Of a stretch of 64,000 bases of DNA, positions 36,213 to 47,969 are shown piece after piece. The notes under the pieces were generated by a model. That model did no database searches and was not told the origin of the DNA. It saw only the letters and a program-made list of their open reading frames with translations. Positions within the stretch are counted from its first letter, which is position 1, and every line of letters starts with the position of its first letter. The stretch is from Phascolomyces articulosus (taxonomy: Eukaryota > Mucoromycota > Mucoromycetes > Mucorales > Lichtheimiaceae), in assembly GCA_025677815.1 (NCBI GenBank), contig JAIXMP010000038.1:124001-188000 (forward strand), read 5' to 3'. The translations under genes were made by a program, and so were the position numbers.

Positions 36213-39200
36213 ATGGCTGAAAATATTGCAAAGGCCAATCAATATCAATATGCAGCCAATTCGAGTCTTGTATTACAAGCCGATCGTAGTGGATTGCCAC
36301 GTCGAGATCAAGAACCTACAGGCGAGCCCGAGACCTTGTGGGGAAAGATTGATCCTAAAGCATTTGGTACTCGCGCTGTACGAGAAGCACCCAAAGACAT
36401 TGAAGAAAAGAAAAAAAAGGCCGTGGAACGATCTGAAGAATTAGCGGAAAAACGACGAAGGAAAAAAGAAGAAAGTGCCATTAGCAAAGCCTATGGTTAT
36501 TCTTCTGTTTTGTCAGCTACCGATGATTGGGAAGGTCTCAATTATCGCCCCAGAACCAAAGAAACGCGTGAAGCTTATGAACACATTTTGTCATTTGTCT
36601 ACGATCACTTGGGTGACCAGGCACGTGACATTATTCGAAGTGCGGCAGATGACGTACTAGAAACACTCAAGACAGACACACTTAAAGATTTTGACAAGAA
36701 ACGTGAAATCGAATCTGTCATTGGTAGTGTGGAATCCGACAAATTTGCTCAACTTGTCAATCTGTCAAAAAAGATTACCGATTACAACAATGAAGGGGAA
36801 TCCATGGACGTGGACGAAAATGGAGAACGTATTGGTGCCATTGATGATGAAGTTGGTGTCGCTGTTGTATTTGATGAGGATGAAGACGAAGAGGAAGAGG
36901 ATGATCAATTTGAAATCAAAGAAGACGAAGAGGAAGAAGAAGCCGCAGCACAAGCAGAACTTGCACAAGATGAAGAATTGGCAGCAGCATCTGCATCAAC
37001 AACAAAGAAACGTTACGTAGATGAGGAAGAAGGACCTTCGGATGATGATGCAGAAGAAGGGTTCAAAACAGTTCTTCCTGGTGAAAGTGGACGTAAAAAG
37101 AAACGAGGCACAGCAACAGATCGACCTGACGTTGTTTCACCACATGACATTGATGCCTTTTGGTTGCAACGACAAATCGCTACACAATATCCTGATCCTC
37201 ACACAGCACAAGAAAAGACGGTGCAAGCATTTGATATTTTGGGCTCAGAGTCCGTCAACATGCGTGATTGTGAAAATGAACTCATGGGTTTGTTTGATTA
37301 TGACAAGTTTGATTTAGTGCGTGTTCTTGTCAAGAACCGTGAACTTATTTACTGGTGTACACGATTGGCAAGAGTTACAGGCGATGAAAAATCAGCTTTG
37401 GAAGCAGAGATGCAAGAAAAGAACTTGGGTTGGATTTTACGTGATTTGAGCGGTGATCGTGAACGACGAGGTGAAGCTTTGGAACGTAAAGGTGTTGTTG
37501 AAAGTGCCATGGAAATTGATGAGAATGAACCACAACAACAAGGTCGCAGTCGTGGTCAAGTACCTACCACCACTACATTGGCTCCAGGTACTACCGTCAC
37601 ACCACGAAAAATGTTAGATCTCGATGATATGGCATTCGAACAAGGCGCTCATTTGATGTCCAACAAAAAAGTCAAACTTCCTGATGGTTCATTCAAACGC
37701 TCCAAGAAGGGATATGAAGAAATCCATGTACCAGCACCAAAACCACAGGCATTTGCATCCAATGAAAAACTCAAGCCTATTGGTGAATTGCCACGATGGG
37801 CACAAGGTGCATTCCCTGGTGCCACCAGTCTTAACCGTGTCCAAAGTCGACTCTATCCATCAGCTTTCGAAAGCGACGAAAACGTATTGCTTTGTGCACC
37901 TACAGGTGCAGGTAAAACCAACGTTGCCATGCTTACTATTTTACGTGCCATCGACAACCATCGTGATGCCGAAACTGGGCATATTGACGTGGATTCATTC
38001 AAGATTGTGTACATTGCGCCCATGAAGGCTTTGGTACAAGAAATGGTGGGTAACTTTTCAAGTCGTTTGAAGGATTATGGCATCAATGTCGCCGAATTGA
38101 CTGGTGATCGACAACTCACCAAACAACAAATTGCCGATACGCAAATCATTGTCACCACACCAGAAAAGTGGGATATTATTACACGCAAGGCAACGGACCG
38201 TAGTTATACCTCACTTGTACGTTTGATCATTATTGATGAAATTCACTTGTTGCACGATGAAAGAGGTCCTGTCTTGGAAAGTATTGTTTCTCGTACCATT
38301 CGAAACATGGAACAAACTCAAGAATTGGTTCGATTGGTGGGTTTGTCTGCTACTTTACCCAATTATGCAGATGTAGCTGCCTTCTTGCGTGTGGATCCAA
38401 AGAAGGGTTTGCATTACTTTGATAGCACTTTCCGTCCATGCCCACTTCGACAACAATTCATTGGTGTTACTGAAAAGAAGGCTATCAAGCGATTCCAAGT
38501 CATGAACGAAGTATGTTATCAAAAGGTAGTGGAACAAATCGAGAACCGTGAAGAAAATCAAGTATTGGTTTTTGTGCACTCGCGTAAAGAAACAGCAAAG
38601 ACAGCAAAATCATTACGTGATATGGCACTTGAAAATGATACCATTACCAAGTTCCTCAAGGATGATTCAGCCAGTCGAGAAATTTTGCAATCCGAAGCAG
38701 CTGAAGTCAAGGATGCCAATCTTCAAGAGCTTTTACCTTATGGTTTCGCTATCCATCATGCTGGTATGACCCGTGCTGATCGTACTTTGGTGGAAGAATT
38801 GTTTGCGGATGGTCATATCAAGGTGCTTTGTTCCACTGCTACACTTGCTTGGGGTGTCAATTTACCAGCTCACGCTGTCATTATCAAAGGTACACAAATA
38901 TATTCACCAGAAAAGGGTCGTTGGGTTGAATTGTCACCACAAGATGTGCTTCAAATGTTGGGTCGTGCTGGTCGTCCACAGTTTGATACATATGGTGAAG
39001 GTATCATTATCACAGCACACACAGAATTGCAATATTATTTATCATTGTTGAATACCCAATTACCCATCGAATCACAATTTATTGGCAAGTTGGCTGATAA
39101 CCTCAATGCAGAAATTGTGTTGGGAACGATCCGTAACCGAGATGAAGCAGTACAATGGCTTGGATATACTTATTTATACGTACGTATGTTACGAAACCCA

Positions 39201-42200
39201 TCACTCTACAGTGTATCAGCGGATGATCTTGAAGATGATCCTTATTTGGAACAAAAGCGTGTTGATTTGGTGCATTCGGCTGCCTCTATTCTTGATAAAT
39301 GCAACTTGATCAAGTATGACAAGAAATCGGGTAGATTCCAAGTGACTGAATTGGGACGTATTGCATCACATTACTATGTTACTCATCACTCCATGTCATC
39401 TTACAACCAACATTTGCGACCCATGATGAGCCACATTGAATTGTTCCGTGTGTTTGCGTTGTCGGACGAATTCAAATACATTCCTGTGCGTGAAGAAGAA
39501 AAGATGGAGCTGGCCAAACTTCTGGAACGAGTTCCTATCCCTGTCAAGGAAAGTTTGGAAGAACCCACAGCCAAGATCAATGTATTATTGCAAGCCTATA
39601 TTTCACAACTCAAGTTGGATGGTTTTGCTTTGGTTTCGGATATGGTATATGTCACTCAAAGTGCGGGACGTATTTTACGTGCTATCTTTGAAATCTGTCT
39701 CAAGCGTGGTTGGGCCCAATTGACAAGAAAGGCACTTGATTTATGTAAAATGGTGGAGAAACGTGCTTGGTTATCGATGACGCCATTACGTCAATTCAAG
39801 CAAATTCCTGGTGATTTGATCCGTCGTTTGGAACGCAAGGAATTCCCATGGGAGCGTTATTTCGATTTGGATCCACAAGAATTGGGTGAATTGGTATCTA
39901 ATCCCAAGGCTGGCAAGACATTGCATAAATTTATTCATCAATTTCCCAAGTTGGATTTGCAAGCTCATGTTCAACCAGTGACACGTTCGTTGGTCAAGAT
40001 GGAATTGACGATTACACCTGATTTCCAATGGGATGACAAGATTCATGGTGTTGCCGAGGCTTTCTGGATTATGGTAGAGGATGTGGATGGTGAACATATC
40101 TTGTATCATGATTACTTTGTACTCAAGCAACGTTATGCTGAAGAAGAACATTTGGTGACATTTACAGTACCTTTGTTTGAACCATTGCCACCCAACTATT
40201 TTGTCACGGTTGTTTCTGATCGGTGGTTACACTCCATCTCCAAGTTACCTGTCTCCTTCAAACATTTGATCTTGCCAGAAAAATATGCACCTCACACTGA
40301 ATTGCACGATTTGCAACCTCTGCCAGTATCTGCTTTGCGCAACATTGAATACGAATCAGTCTATAATGGATGGATCTCACAGTTTAACCCTATCCAAACA
40401 CAAGTCTTCAACACACTTTACACAACCGATGACAATGTGTTTATTGGTGCACCTACGGGCAGTGGCAAGACTGTCTGTGCTGAATTCGCCTTGATGCGTC
40501 TCTGGAGCAAGGACGAAGAAGGTTCCCGATGTGTCTATGTTGCACCTTATCAAGAAATTGTGAATGAACGTGTGGCACAATGGCAAAAGAAGTTTGCTAG
40601 CGTGGGCGGTGGCAAGGAGGTTGTTGCATTAACAGGGGAAACAAGTGCTGATTTGAAATTATTGGAACGTGGTGATATTATTTGCTGTACACCAACACAA
40701 TGGGATGTTATTTCACGTCGATGGAAGCAACGCAAGAATGTACAAAACGTCAGTCTATTTATTGCAGACGAAATGCATGTTATTGGTGACGAAGAAGTGG
40801 GTCCAACTTATGAAGCTATTGTCTCGCGTATGCGATACATTTCATCACAAACACAAAAGGCGATCCGTGTTGTGGCGCTCAGCACATCTGTAGCAAATGC
40901 TCGTGATTTGGGTGAATGGTTGGGTGCTACATCCCATTCAGTATTCAACTTCCATCCATCCGTACGACCAGTACCACTTGAAATTCATATTCAAAGCTAC
41001 AATATTCCACATTTTGCTTCGCTCATGATGGCTATGGCTAAACCCACTTATTTGGCAATCACTACTCATTCAGCAGACAAGCCTGCTATTGTATTTGTAC
41101 CTTCTCGCAAACAATGTCGATTGACCGCATTTGATATCATTACTTATTGTGTTGGTGATGATCAAGCAACTCGTTTCTTAAAGTGCAAGGAAGATGAAAT
41201 CGAACCCTTGTTGGAACGTGTACAAGATAAGACCTTAGTGGAAACTTTACGACATGGTATTGGTTACTATCATGAAGCTTTAGTTAAACAAGATAGACGC
41301 ATTGTAGAGCAATTGTATGAATCAGGTGCTATTCAAGTCATTGTTGCATCGCGCGATACATGTTGGGGTATTCCTATGAATTCTCATATGGTAGTTGTGA
41401 TGGGTACACAATACTTTGAAGGCAAGGAACATCGTTATGTTGATTACGCTATGAAGGATGTACTTCAAATGATGGGACGAGCATGTCGACCACGTGATGA
41501 TGACACTGGCAAGTGTGTCTTGATGTGTCAAGCCAACAAGAAGGAGTTTTATAAAAAGTTCTTGTTCGAAGCTATCCCTGTGGAATCACATTTGGATCAA
41601 ACTCTTCATGATCAATTCAATGCTGAAATTGTGACCAAGACCATTGAAAACAAGCAAGAAGCCGTGGATATTTTGACCTGGTCATTGTTGTATCGTCGTA
41701 TGGCACACAACCCTAACTATTATGGTTTGTCTGGCACAACCCATCGTCATTTGTCGGATCATTTATCAGAATTGGTCGAAAATACGCTTAACGACTTACA
41801 AGAAACCAAGTGTATTACAATTGAAGATGAAATGGATGTGGCACCTCTCAACTTGGGCATGATTGCAGCATACTACAACATTAACTATACCACCGTCGAC
41901 ATGTTCAGTGTCAGTTTGAAGGCTACTACCAAGATCAAGGGCTTATTAGAAATCGTTGCTTCAGCAACTGAATTTGACAACATTCCTATTCGACATCATG
42001 AAGATAATGTACTCAAACGTATCTATGAACGTTTACCTGTTCGATTGGCCAATCCTAAATTCAATACACCAAGAATCAAGACCAATATCTTGCTTCAAGC
42101 TCATTTTTCTCGTTTGCAATTGACACCTGATCTTCAATCAGATCAATCCTTGATTTTGAGCCGCATCATCCCATTGATCCAAGCGTGTGTGGATGTCATT

Positions 42201-42866
42201 TCATCTAATGGTTGGTTATCACCTGCTTTGGCTGCCATGGAATTAGCACAAATGAGTGTACAAGCCATGTGGGATCGTGATTCGCCATTGAAACAAGTAC
42301 CCTTCTTTACGCAAGATATTATCAAACGATGTGAAGAGAATGAAGTCGAGTCGGTATTTGATATCATGGAAATGGAAGATGATGTACGAAATGATGTATT
42401 ACGCATGGATAACCGTAAATTACGTGATGTGGCCAACTTTGTCAACCGATATCCAAATGTTGAAGTTGGATTCGATATTGCTGATCCTGATTCCGTTGTG
42501 TCTGGTGGTGTCGTCAATGTCAAATTACAATTGGAACGTGAACATGATGATGAAGATGAACAAGAAATGGGTCCTGTCATTGCACCTTATTTCCCACAAA
42601 AGAAGGACGAAGGCTGGTGGATTGTCATCGGTGATACAAAATCCAAGACGTTATTAGCTATCAAGCGAGTTACTTTGGCTCATAAATTAACTGTCAAGTT
42701 GGATTTCATTGCACCCAAGGCTGGTAAACATACTCTCAAGGTTTATTTGATGTCAGATAGTTATAATGGATGTGATCAAGAATTAGATATGGATCTTGAT
42801 GTTGCTGAAGGTGATAGCAGTGATGAGGAGGATAGTGATGAAGATATGAGTCAAGATGAAGAGTAA
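36213..42866 (+). CDS. BRR2: Pre-mRNA-splicing ATP-dependent RNA helicase BRR2 (U5 snRNP, SNRNP200)
   Basis: Unwinds U4/U6 during spliceosome activation and acts again at disassembly, in the nucleus. A single uninterrupted 2217-aa frame, the usual Brr2 length. An N-terminal regulatory region carries the [13 protein letters not shown] plug-like block, acidic runs and a PWI-like helical part. Cassette 1 has Walker [19 protein letters not shown], the [10 protein letters not shown] block and [12 protein letters not shown], then winged helix and Sec63 unit. Cassette 2 has [18 protein letters not shown] and [12 protein letters not shown], then a second Sec63 unit (about 1830-2190). In cassette 2, SAT is replaced by STS and R-A-G by R-A-C, fitting the ATPase-inactive C-terminal cassette of Brr2. 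The C-terminal tail is acidic ([16 protein letters not shown]). The lack of introns contrasts with neighbouring genes. Confidence 0.98.
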   Translation: MAENIAKANQYQYAANSSLVLQADRSGLPRRDQEPTGEPETLWGKIDPKAFGTRAVREAPKDIEEKKKKAVERSEELAEKRRRKKEESAISKAYGYSSVLSATDDWEGLNYRPRTKETREAYEHILSFVYDHLGDQARDIIRSAADDVLETLKTDTLKDFDKKREIESVIGSVESDKFAQLVNLSKKITDYNNEGESMDVDENGERIGAIDDEVGVAVVFDEDEDEEEEDDQFEIKEDEEEEEAAAQAELAQDEELAAASASTTKKRYVDEEEGPSDDDAEEGFKTVLPGESGRKKKRGTATDRPDVVSPHDIDAFWLQRQIATQYPDPHTAQEKTVQAFDILGSESVNMRDCENELMGLFDYDKFDLVRVLVKNRELIYWCTRLARVTGDEKSALEAEMQEKNLGWILRDLSGDRERRGEALERKGVVESAMEIDENEPQQQGRSRGQVPTTTTLAPGTTVTPRKMLDLDDMAFEQGAHLMSNKKVKLPDGSFKRSKKGYEEIHVPAPKPQAFASNEKLKPIGELPRWAQGAFPGATSLNRVQSRLYPSAFESDENVLLCAPTGAGKTNVAMLTILRAIDNHRDAETGHIDVDSFKIVYIAPMKALVQEMVGNFSSRLKDYGINVAELTGDRQLTKQQIADTQIIVTTPEKWDIITRKATDRSYTSLVRLIIIDEIHLLHDERGPVLESIVSRTIRNMEQTQELVRLVGLSATLPNYADVAAFLRVDPKKGLHYFDSTFRPCPLRQQFIGVTEKKAIKRFQVMNEVCYQKVVEQIENREENQVLVFVHSRKETAKTAKSLRDMALENDTITKFLKDDSASREILQSEAAEVKDANLQELLPYGFAIHHAGMTRADRTLVEELFADGHIKVLCSTATLAWGVNLPAHAVIIKGTQIYSPEKGRWVELSPQDVLQMLGRAGRPQFDTYGEGIIITAHTELQYYLSLLNTQLPIESQFIGKLADNLNAEIVLGTIRNRDEAVQWLGYTYLYVRMLRNPSLYSVSADDLEDDPYLEQKRVDLVHSAASILDKCNLIKYDKKSGRFQVTELGRIASHYYVTHHSMSSYNQHLRPMMSHIELFRVFALSDEFKYIPVREEEKMELAKLLERVPIPVKESLEEPTAKINVLLQAYISQLKLDGFALVSDMVYVTQSAGRILRAIFEICLKRGWAQLTRKALDLCKMVEKRAWLSMTPLRQFKQIPGDLIRRLERKEFPWERYFDLDPQELGELVSNPKAGKTLHKFIHQFPKLDLQAHVQPVTRSLVKMELTITPDFQWDDKIHGVAEAFWIMVEDVDGEHILYHDYFVLKQRYAEEEHLVTFTVPLFEPLPPNYFVTVVSDRWLHSISKLPVSFKHLILPEKYAPHTELHDLQPLPVSALRNIEYESVYNGWISQFNPIQTQVFNTLYTTDDNVFIGAPTGSGKTVCAEFALMRLWSKDEEGSRCVYVAPYQEIVNERVAQWQKKFASVGGGKEVVALTGETSADLKLLERGDIICCTPTQWDVISRRWKQRKNVQNVSLFIADEMHVIGDEEVGPTYEAIVSRMRYISSQTQKAIRVVALSTSVANARDLGEWLGATSHSVFNFHPSVRPVPLEIHIQSYNIPHFASLMMAMAKPTYLAITTHSADKPAIVFVPSRKQCRLTAFDIITYCVGDDQATRFLKCKEDEIEPLLERVQDKTLVETLRHGIGYYHEALVKQDRRIVEQLYESGAIQVIVASRDTCWGIPMNSHMVVVMGTQYFEGKEHRYVDYAMKDVLQMMGRACRPRDDDTGKCVLMCQANKKEFYKKFLFEAIPVESHLDQTLHDQFNAEIVTKTIENKQEAVDILTWSLLYRRMAHNPNYYGLSGTTHRHLSDHLSELVENTLNDLQETKCITIEDEMDVAPLNLGMIAAYYNINYTTVDMFSVSLKATTKIKGLLEIVASATEFDNIPIRHHEDNVLKRIYERLPVRLANPKFNTPRIKTNILLQAHFSRLQLTPDLQSDQSLILSRIIPLIQACVDVISSNGWLSPALAAMELAQMSVQAMWDRDSPLKQVPFFTQDIIKRCEENEVESVFDIMEMEDDVRNDVLRMDNRKLRDVANFVNRYPNVEVGFDIADPDSVVSGGVVNVKLQLEREHDDEDEQEMGPVIAPYFPQKKDEGWWIVIGDTKSKTLLAIKRVTLAHKLTVKLDFIAPKAGKHTLKVYLMSDSYNGCDQELDMDLDVAEGDSSDEEDSDEDMSQDEE

Positions 42867-43261
42867 AAAAAAATCTACTACCCGTTATTCCTCCGCTCCA
42901 ATTAAAAAAAATGCATACACGTCTCTTTTTCCTTAATATATTATACACGATCCAACCAACTACTTTTTTTCCTTTTTTCAATGTCACTTCTTGTTTATTT
43001 CTTTCACTTTTCTCTTTTGTTTTTTTTTTGTAATAAAAAAATTAACCTTTTAATTTTACATATTTGTATAATAATATGAAGAATGTTGAATTTGACATAA
43101 TTCTGTTTATGGTGGTACAGAACCAACTTTAGGATTTCTGTTACACGCGTTATTTGTTATAAGAGAAAATTTTTTCCGTTGATTTCTTTCTCACCCTATT
43201 TTTTCCATTGGTTCTCTCTTTCCCTCTTTTTTCTTTCGTCAGGAAAAATAAAAATCCAACT
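42867..43261. promoter_or_regulatory. Spacer between BRR2 and FOL1
   Basis: BRR2 3' flank and FOL1 promoter, AT-rich with T-runs. The leader directly before FOL1 is pyrimidine-rich (TTTCTTTCTCACC, TTCTCTCTTTCCCTC). Confidence 0.5.
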
Positions 43262-45538
43262 ATGGAAGAACCTCGTCATTTGGACAAGATTCTCATCAAG
43301 AATTTGGTGTTGAAAAACGTGACAGGTGTTGATTCTTGGCAACGTTTAAAGTCTCAACCTGTCGTTATCAGTGTATGGCTTTATACAGATATTTCTGCTG
43401 CAGGCAATTCAGACCATGTGACAAATTCTATTCATTACGGTCATGTCACCAAAGCTATTTCCAAATTGACTGAAACAAGCACATTCAAGTCTATTGAAGA
43501 ATTGGGTCATGCCATTGTTCATCTCTGCTGTGTTCATTTTGGCGCAGAACGTACCACCGTCAAGGTAGAACAGCCCAAGGCACTTTTACATGCAGCGGCT
43601 GCTGGTGTTCAGCTTTCGCGTACCAAGCAAGACTTTGAAGGCATTGAGGATAAAAAGCAAACAATGACAAAGGGGGATATCTCTGGATTGGGTAAAGAAG
43701 ATATGGTCTTTATCAAAGATATGCGACTTTCGACCATCATTGGTGTAAATCCATGGGAACGTGAAGAGAAGCAAGTGGTCGTTGTCAATTTGACTGTCTA
43801 TCCTTCCACTATGTTATTACCAAATCAACACCATGAAGAAAATGGAGAAAGTAACAAGTCCTATCATATGCGTACCATGGTTCGTACGTTGACTCGATAT
43901 ATCGAATCATCCGGTTACAAGACAGTGGAAGCATTTGCTGTTGCTGTTGCACGCATTGCCATCGAAAAATGTCATGTTAACAAAATCCGTGTACAATTGG
44001 AAAAGCCTAGCGCCATTTTATTTGCCGATGCATCTGGCATTGAAGTGACACGCGACCGCGCATGGCTAAACCGAGTTTTGGAACAAGAAAAGGAAGCCAA
44101 GCGAGCTTTTGCTCATCATAGTGATGTAACTGGTAGTGGCAAAGAAATTCCAGCATCGTATACACAAACAGCTTATATTGCATTGGGTAGCAACGTGGGT
44201 GATCGTGTAAAGAATTTATACACTGCCTTGGATATGCTCGAAAGTGATTGTAGCTCTGTTGTCTTGGATACAAGTTTCTTGTATGAAACACCTCCCATGT
44301 ACTACACTGAACAACCTGCCTTTTTGAACGCAGCATGCAAAATTGCCACTTGTTTGGAACCTCAACAACTATTGGATCGATTGAAACATGTTGAAACAGC
44401 ATTAGGGCGTGAAGCTAGTTTCCGTAATGCACCCCGTCCTGTGGATCTCGATATCTTGTTTTATAACGACCTTGTCATGGAATCGGAGAATTTGACCATT
44501 CCACATATTGGTATTCAAGAACGCGAATTTGTACTTTGGCCCCTGTGTGATATTGCCAAGGATATGGAGCACCCCAAACTCTATAAAACATGTGGCCAAC
44601 TCTTATCTCAACTACTCAAGATTGCTGCTGAATCAGAAACGGGTGTTGCCCAGATTGACAAGGTGGTTCCTATCCAACAAAATCAACTCTGGAAATGGAA
44701 GTCCAAGACATACATTATGGGTATTCTTAACACAACACCAGACAGCTTCTCGGACGGTGGTAACTATGTAGATGTGGACAACGCCGTTGCAGCTGCTGAA
44801 CATATGAAGGAAGAAGGTGCTGATATTATTGATATTGGCGGCATGTCGACTCGACCAGGAGCTGATGATCAATTCCCCGAAGAAGAAGAAATTCGTCGTG
44901 TTGTCCCTGTCATCAAGAAATTACGTGAACGTGGATTTGATTTACCTATTTCTATTGATACATTCCGTGCTTCCGTGGCTGAAGCTGCTGTGGAGGCAGG
45001 TGCTACTTTGATCAACGATATTAGTGGCGGTGCACGTGACCCCAATATGCTATCCGTGATGGCCAAGACCAAGGTCCCTGTATGCTTGATGCATATGCGT
45101 GGTGATGCCAAAACCATGATGTCCAAGGATAATGTCACCTATGAAAATGATGATGTGATTGAAGATGTGACGCATCAATTGCATTTATTGGTCCAAAATG
45201 CTTTGGGTGCAGGTGTCTATCGTTGGAATATTATTATTGATCCTGGATTAGGATTTGCCAAGACGGCTAAACATGATATTGAAATTTTACGTCGATTGGG
45301 TGATATGGTCCAAGGGTCTGAATCTGTGTTGGATGGGTTCCCTTCTTTGATGGGTCCAAGTCGAAAGAAATTTATTGGTAATTTGACTGGAGTACAAGAA
45401 GCTGAAAAGCGATCCTTTGGTACAGCTGGTGCAGTAGCTGCTAGTATCGCTGGAGGTGCAAATATTTTGCGTGTACACGATGTTCGACCCATGTGGGAAG
45501 TTACCCAAGTTTGTGATTCCATTTGGAGATCGGGATAA
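43262..45538 (+). CDS. FOL1: Trifunctional folate synthesis protein (DHNA aldolase - HPPK - dihydropteroate synthase)
   Basis: Performs three consecutive steps of de novo folate synthesis, converting dihydroneopterin to dihydropteroate. Single exon, 758 aa from MEEPRHLDK; an in-frame Met 18 codons upstream (43208) would add an unusual hydrophobic leader and is less likely. Residues 1-125 and about 143-270 are two FolB-type aldolase units (IKNLVLKNVTGVDSWQR; IKDMRLSTIIGVNPWEREEKQ). About 300-460 is the pyrophosphokinase (YIALGSNVGDRVKN, FLYETPPMYYTEQPAFLNA, RNAPRPVDLDILFY). About 480-755 is dihydropteroate synthase (IMGILNTTPDSFSDGG, IDIGGMSTRPGA, INDISGG, IIDPGLGFAKT, GPSRKKFIG). All catalytic blocks look intact. 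The DHPS domain is the target of sulfonamides; absence of this pathway in animals makes it fungal-specific relative to hosts. Confidence 0.96.
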   Translation: MEEPRHLDKILIKNLVLKNVTGVDSWQRLKSQPVVISVWLYTDISAAGNSDHVTNSIHYGHVTKAISKLTETSTFKSIEELGHAIVHLCCVHFGAERTTVKVEQPKALLHAAAAGVQLSRTKQDFEGIEDKKQTMTKGDISGLGKEDMVFIKDMRLSTIIGVNPWEREEKQVVVVNLTVYPSTMLLPNQHHEENGESNKSYHMRTMVRTLTRYIESSGYKTVEAFAVAVARIAIEKCHVNKIRVQLEKPSAILFADASGIEVTRDRAWLNRVLEQEKEAKRAFAHHSDVTGSGKEIPASYTQTAYIALGSNVGDRVKNLYTALDMLESDCSSVVLDTSFLYETPPMYYTEQPAFLNAACKIATCLEPQQLLDRLKHVETALGREASFRNAPRPVDLDILFYNDLVMESENLTIPHIGIQEREFVLWPLCDIAKDMEHPKLYKTCGQLLSQLLKIAAESETGVAQIDKVVPIQQNQLWKWKSKTYIMGILNTTPDSFSDGGNYVDVDNAVAAAEHMKEEGADIIDIGGMSTRPGADDQFPEEEEIRRVVPVIKKLRERGFDLPISIDTFRASVAEAAVEAGATLINDISGGARDPNMLSVMAKTKVPVCLMHMRGDAKTMMSKDNVTYENDDVIEDVTHQLHLLVQNALGAGVYRWNIIIDPGLGFAKTAKHDIEILRRLGDMVQGSESVLDGFPSLMGPSRKKFIGNLTGVQEAEKRSFGTAGAVAASIAGGANILRVHDVRPMWEVTQVCDSIWRSG

Positions 45539-46053
45539 AGGTCTATCTTTTTTCATATTGCTTGGCTGTATATTTTTTCTCTTTTTTTTTATTTATTATT
45601 TTTTTGATACAAGTTTTTTATAAGTTTCCTTCATCTTTTTGTTTGATATCATTTTCTTTTGTTCACACTTTCTTTTATTTTTTATTTTCATGTATATAAT
45701 TTTCAACAATTTGTACAAATTTAAACTTACTCGTGGCCAAAGCAATTCCTTCAACAGCCCTTTTATTTCTTAATATTCAATTCTACTAAAAGTATAAAAT
45801 TCATCATGTATTTAATACATTTTAAATATACACATTTTTTTATATTTACTTTGAAATCTTTCTTTGATTTAAGGTTTGAGTTATATATTTTATTGGATAA
45901 TGGGGATAAAGCACAGATCAACTGCGTCTTTTTTTGTGCTGATATTCTTATGGTGTAAATAATAATGTAGTTAGAAAGAAATATGAGGCATTAATAGTGC
46001 TGTGTCTAAAAGTATATTGTAAAGTATACGAAGATCATTGGTCAAAAGTATTT
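45539..46053. other. Convergent 3' flanks of FOL1 and chitosanase genes
   Basis: T-rich, AT-rich spacer; nothing recognisable besides presumed poly-A regions. Confidence 0.5.
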
Positions 46054-47489
46054 TTATGAGCATCGTCTCGCATCTATTCCATCGGGTTCTTCTCCTGTTA
46101 CTACTTGACCAAAATGCGGTAACGCTACTGGAGCTAATAGATTTTGGTTGGTATCAAAGTTATCGACAAGACTTTGGAGATCCATTGATCGCGTTGCGCT
46201 TAATGGCCATACATTATCGCTATATTGATTTGCTTCGAATAAGTACATGGTTTCATAGCAAATAGGTTTTACGTAGCCTTATTATATGATGAAAATATAT
46301 ATTTACGGATAACAGCATTGTAATTGTCTTCTTGTTGTTAAGAATCTTGTTAAATAACTTTGTTCGGATTCATTGTCACCACGAGCACCCGTCAATTCCA
46401 AAATACGCACCAAATTAATGCTTGGCTCTACGAATTGATAACCATGTTGAATGATGGTATCTTTTGAAAAAGATATATTAGTCACAGTATTCCATACTAT
46501 TTAAAAAGGTAATATTTTCATTTACTGGTAACCTCCTTGATGGATATTAAAAATGTATAATTACCATAAAAAATAAGTTGACCCAACGCACTCGTAACAC
46601 CAGCACCGGCAGCGAATCGGGCGCTTGGAAGTAAGTAATTGTTTAATGTCCATTGCTTTTGGAAGTTGGCAAACAACTGATCTTCATTACATGCTTCTTG
46701 CTTCCAAGTTTCACAGAATGATTCTAAACCAACTGTACTAGCTCGTTGCGTGATGTCGCATGAATTTAATTGACTGAGTTCACCAAGTCGCCCCAAATGG
46801 GATAATAATGCATTCGAGGGTTTAATTTCAGAAAATTCTCTAATAACTTGATTCGCATCGTTTGTACCAGTCTATGTATATAGTCATAAACATGGGTCGG
46901 TATTTTATATGTAAATTACTGAATATATTATTCTATATACAATCTCTAAGTATATTTCTCTTCTGCCCATCCAGATATATACACAACATTCAAAATAAAA
47001 CATCACTTACAGTAAATCCAACGTAGCCACAAGTAAAACCACGCATATCTCCAATATCTTGACATGCTCTAAATATAAAAAAATATGATTCAGTGAGTAT
47101 TTTTTTAAATTTCCATACGTTTCTTGTTAATGACATATTAATATAGTCTAATTGAATGAAAAAAACAAAACATTTTTTTCTTACGCATATCCAAATATTT
47201 TATCGCCATTTTCAAATACATTTGTCACCATACTAGCTATTCGAACCATTCTAGGGTCTACCCAAGTAACTTCTGGTAAACTACTTAAGTCATAAAATGT
47301 ATTCATATCTTTATCCATATCATAGCAGAGCAAATTAGAAGTAGCTCCTCCACCAGAGCTAAACGCAAATTGAGAACAGGTAGTATCTGTTATAGAAAAT
47401 TTGTCTTGGCAACCTTCATATGCCGATACAATAGTTGTTATACATAATAAAAATAGTAACACCGTTGTCATTGGTTTTTCAACTGCCAT
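46054..47489 (-). CDS. GH46 chitosanase, secreted
   Basis: Endo-hydrolase of chitosan, the major deacetylated wall polymer of Mucorales. Exons (minus): 47489-47185, 47068-47011, 46871-46565, 46460-46307 and 46219-46054; 329 aa. The signal peptide is MTTVLLFLLCITTIVSAYEGC; the true start is this Met or the one 6 codons upstream. Family blocks: IASMVTNVFENGDKIF (its Glu aligns with the catalytic acid), DIGDMRGFTCGYVGFTTGTNDA (its Asp aligns with the second catalytic residue), RFAAGAGVTSALGQLIFYDTIIQHG, and SYLTRFLTTRRQ near the C-terminus. The exon-4 acceptor was chosen to restore FYDTIIQHG; the last acceptor gives CCYPDNVW and an in-frame end. Extra Cys pairs suggest disulfides. It sits beside another secreted protein gene on the same strand. 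Confidence 0.85.
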
Positions 47490-47969
47490 AATTCAATTAT
47501 ATAAAAAAAATAAAAAGGAGAAAAGAAGGATAAGGAATATGAATAGGAAAAACAGTAATGAAGAATTTCCGTTCATGAATTGTTTGTTGGATCGAAATGT
47601 ACACGACAGGATGAAAGCCCGAAAGTGGGAATAAAGTAAGCGAGGAAAACAATGTAAATGTTTGTTGTTACTGTTTTTTGGCACATATAATTAACTGATC
47701 TATTTCCATAGTAGCGAAACATTGAAAAGAACTATTCATTACTATTATCGCAGCATGGTAAATAATGTTATTGATAATGTATCTTTCATTATGTTAGTAT
47801 CAAACTATGACAGTATCACTCCTTATTATTACTTTTAAACAACTACATATATTATAGGGTAGGTTATTATATATAGTTATATATAAGTATTTATTTATGT
47901 TAATGATTACTTAATTTTATTATAAACAAATAACGCTATATAAATTATTGTTTCCTTTTTTTAATAATA
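47490..47969. promoter_or_regulatory. Chitosanase upstream region and 3' flank of Cys-rich gene
   Basis: AT-rich spacer between two minus-strand genes. The chitosanase promoter must lie at the 47490 end. No distinctive element. Confidence 0.4.

Noticed and set aside
46303..46485. Extending chitosanase exon 4 upstream to include the MTNISFSKD segment
   Set aside because: Using the acceptor at 46461-46462 restores the conserved FYDTIIQHG block; the longer version inserts about nine unconserved residues.
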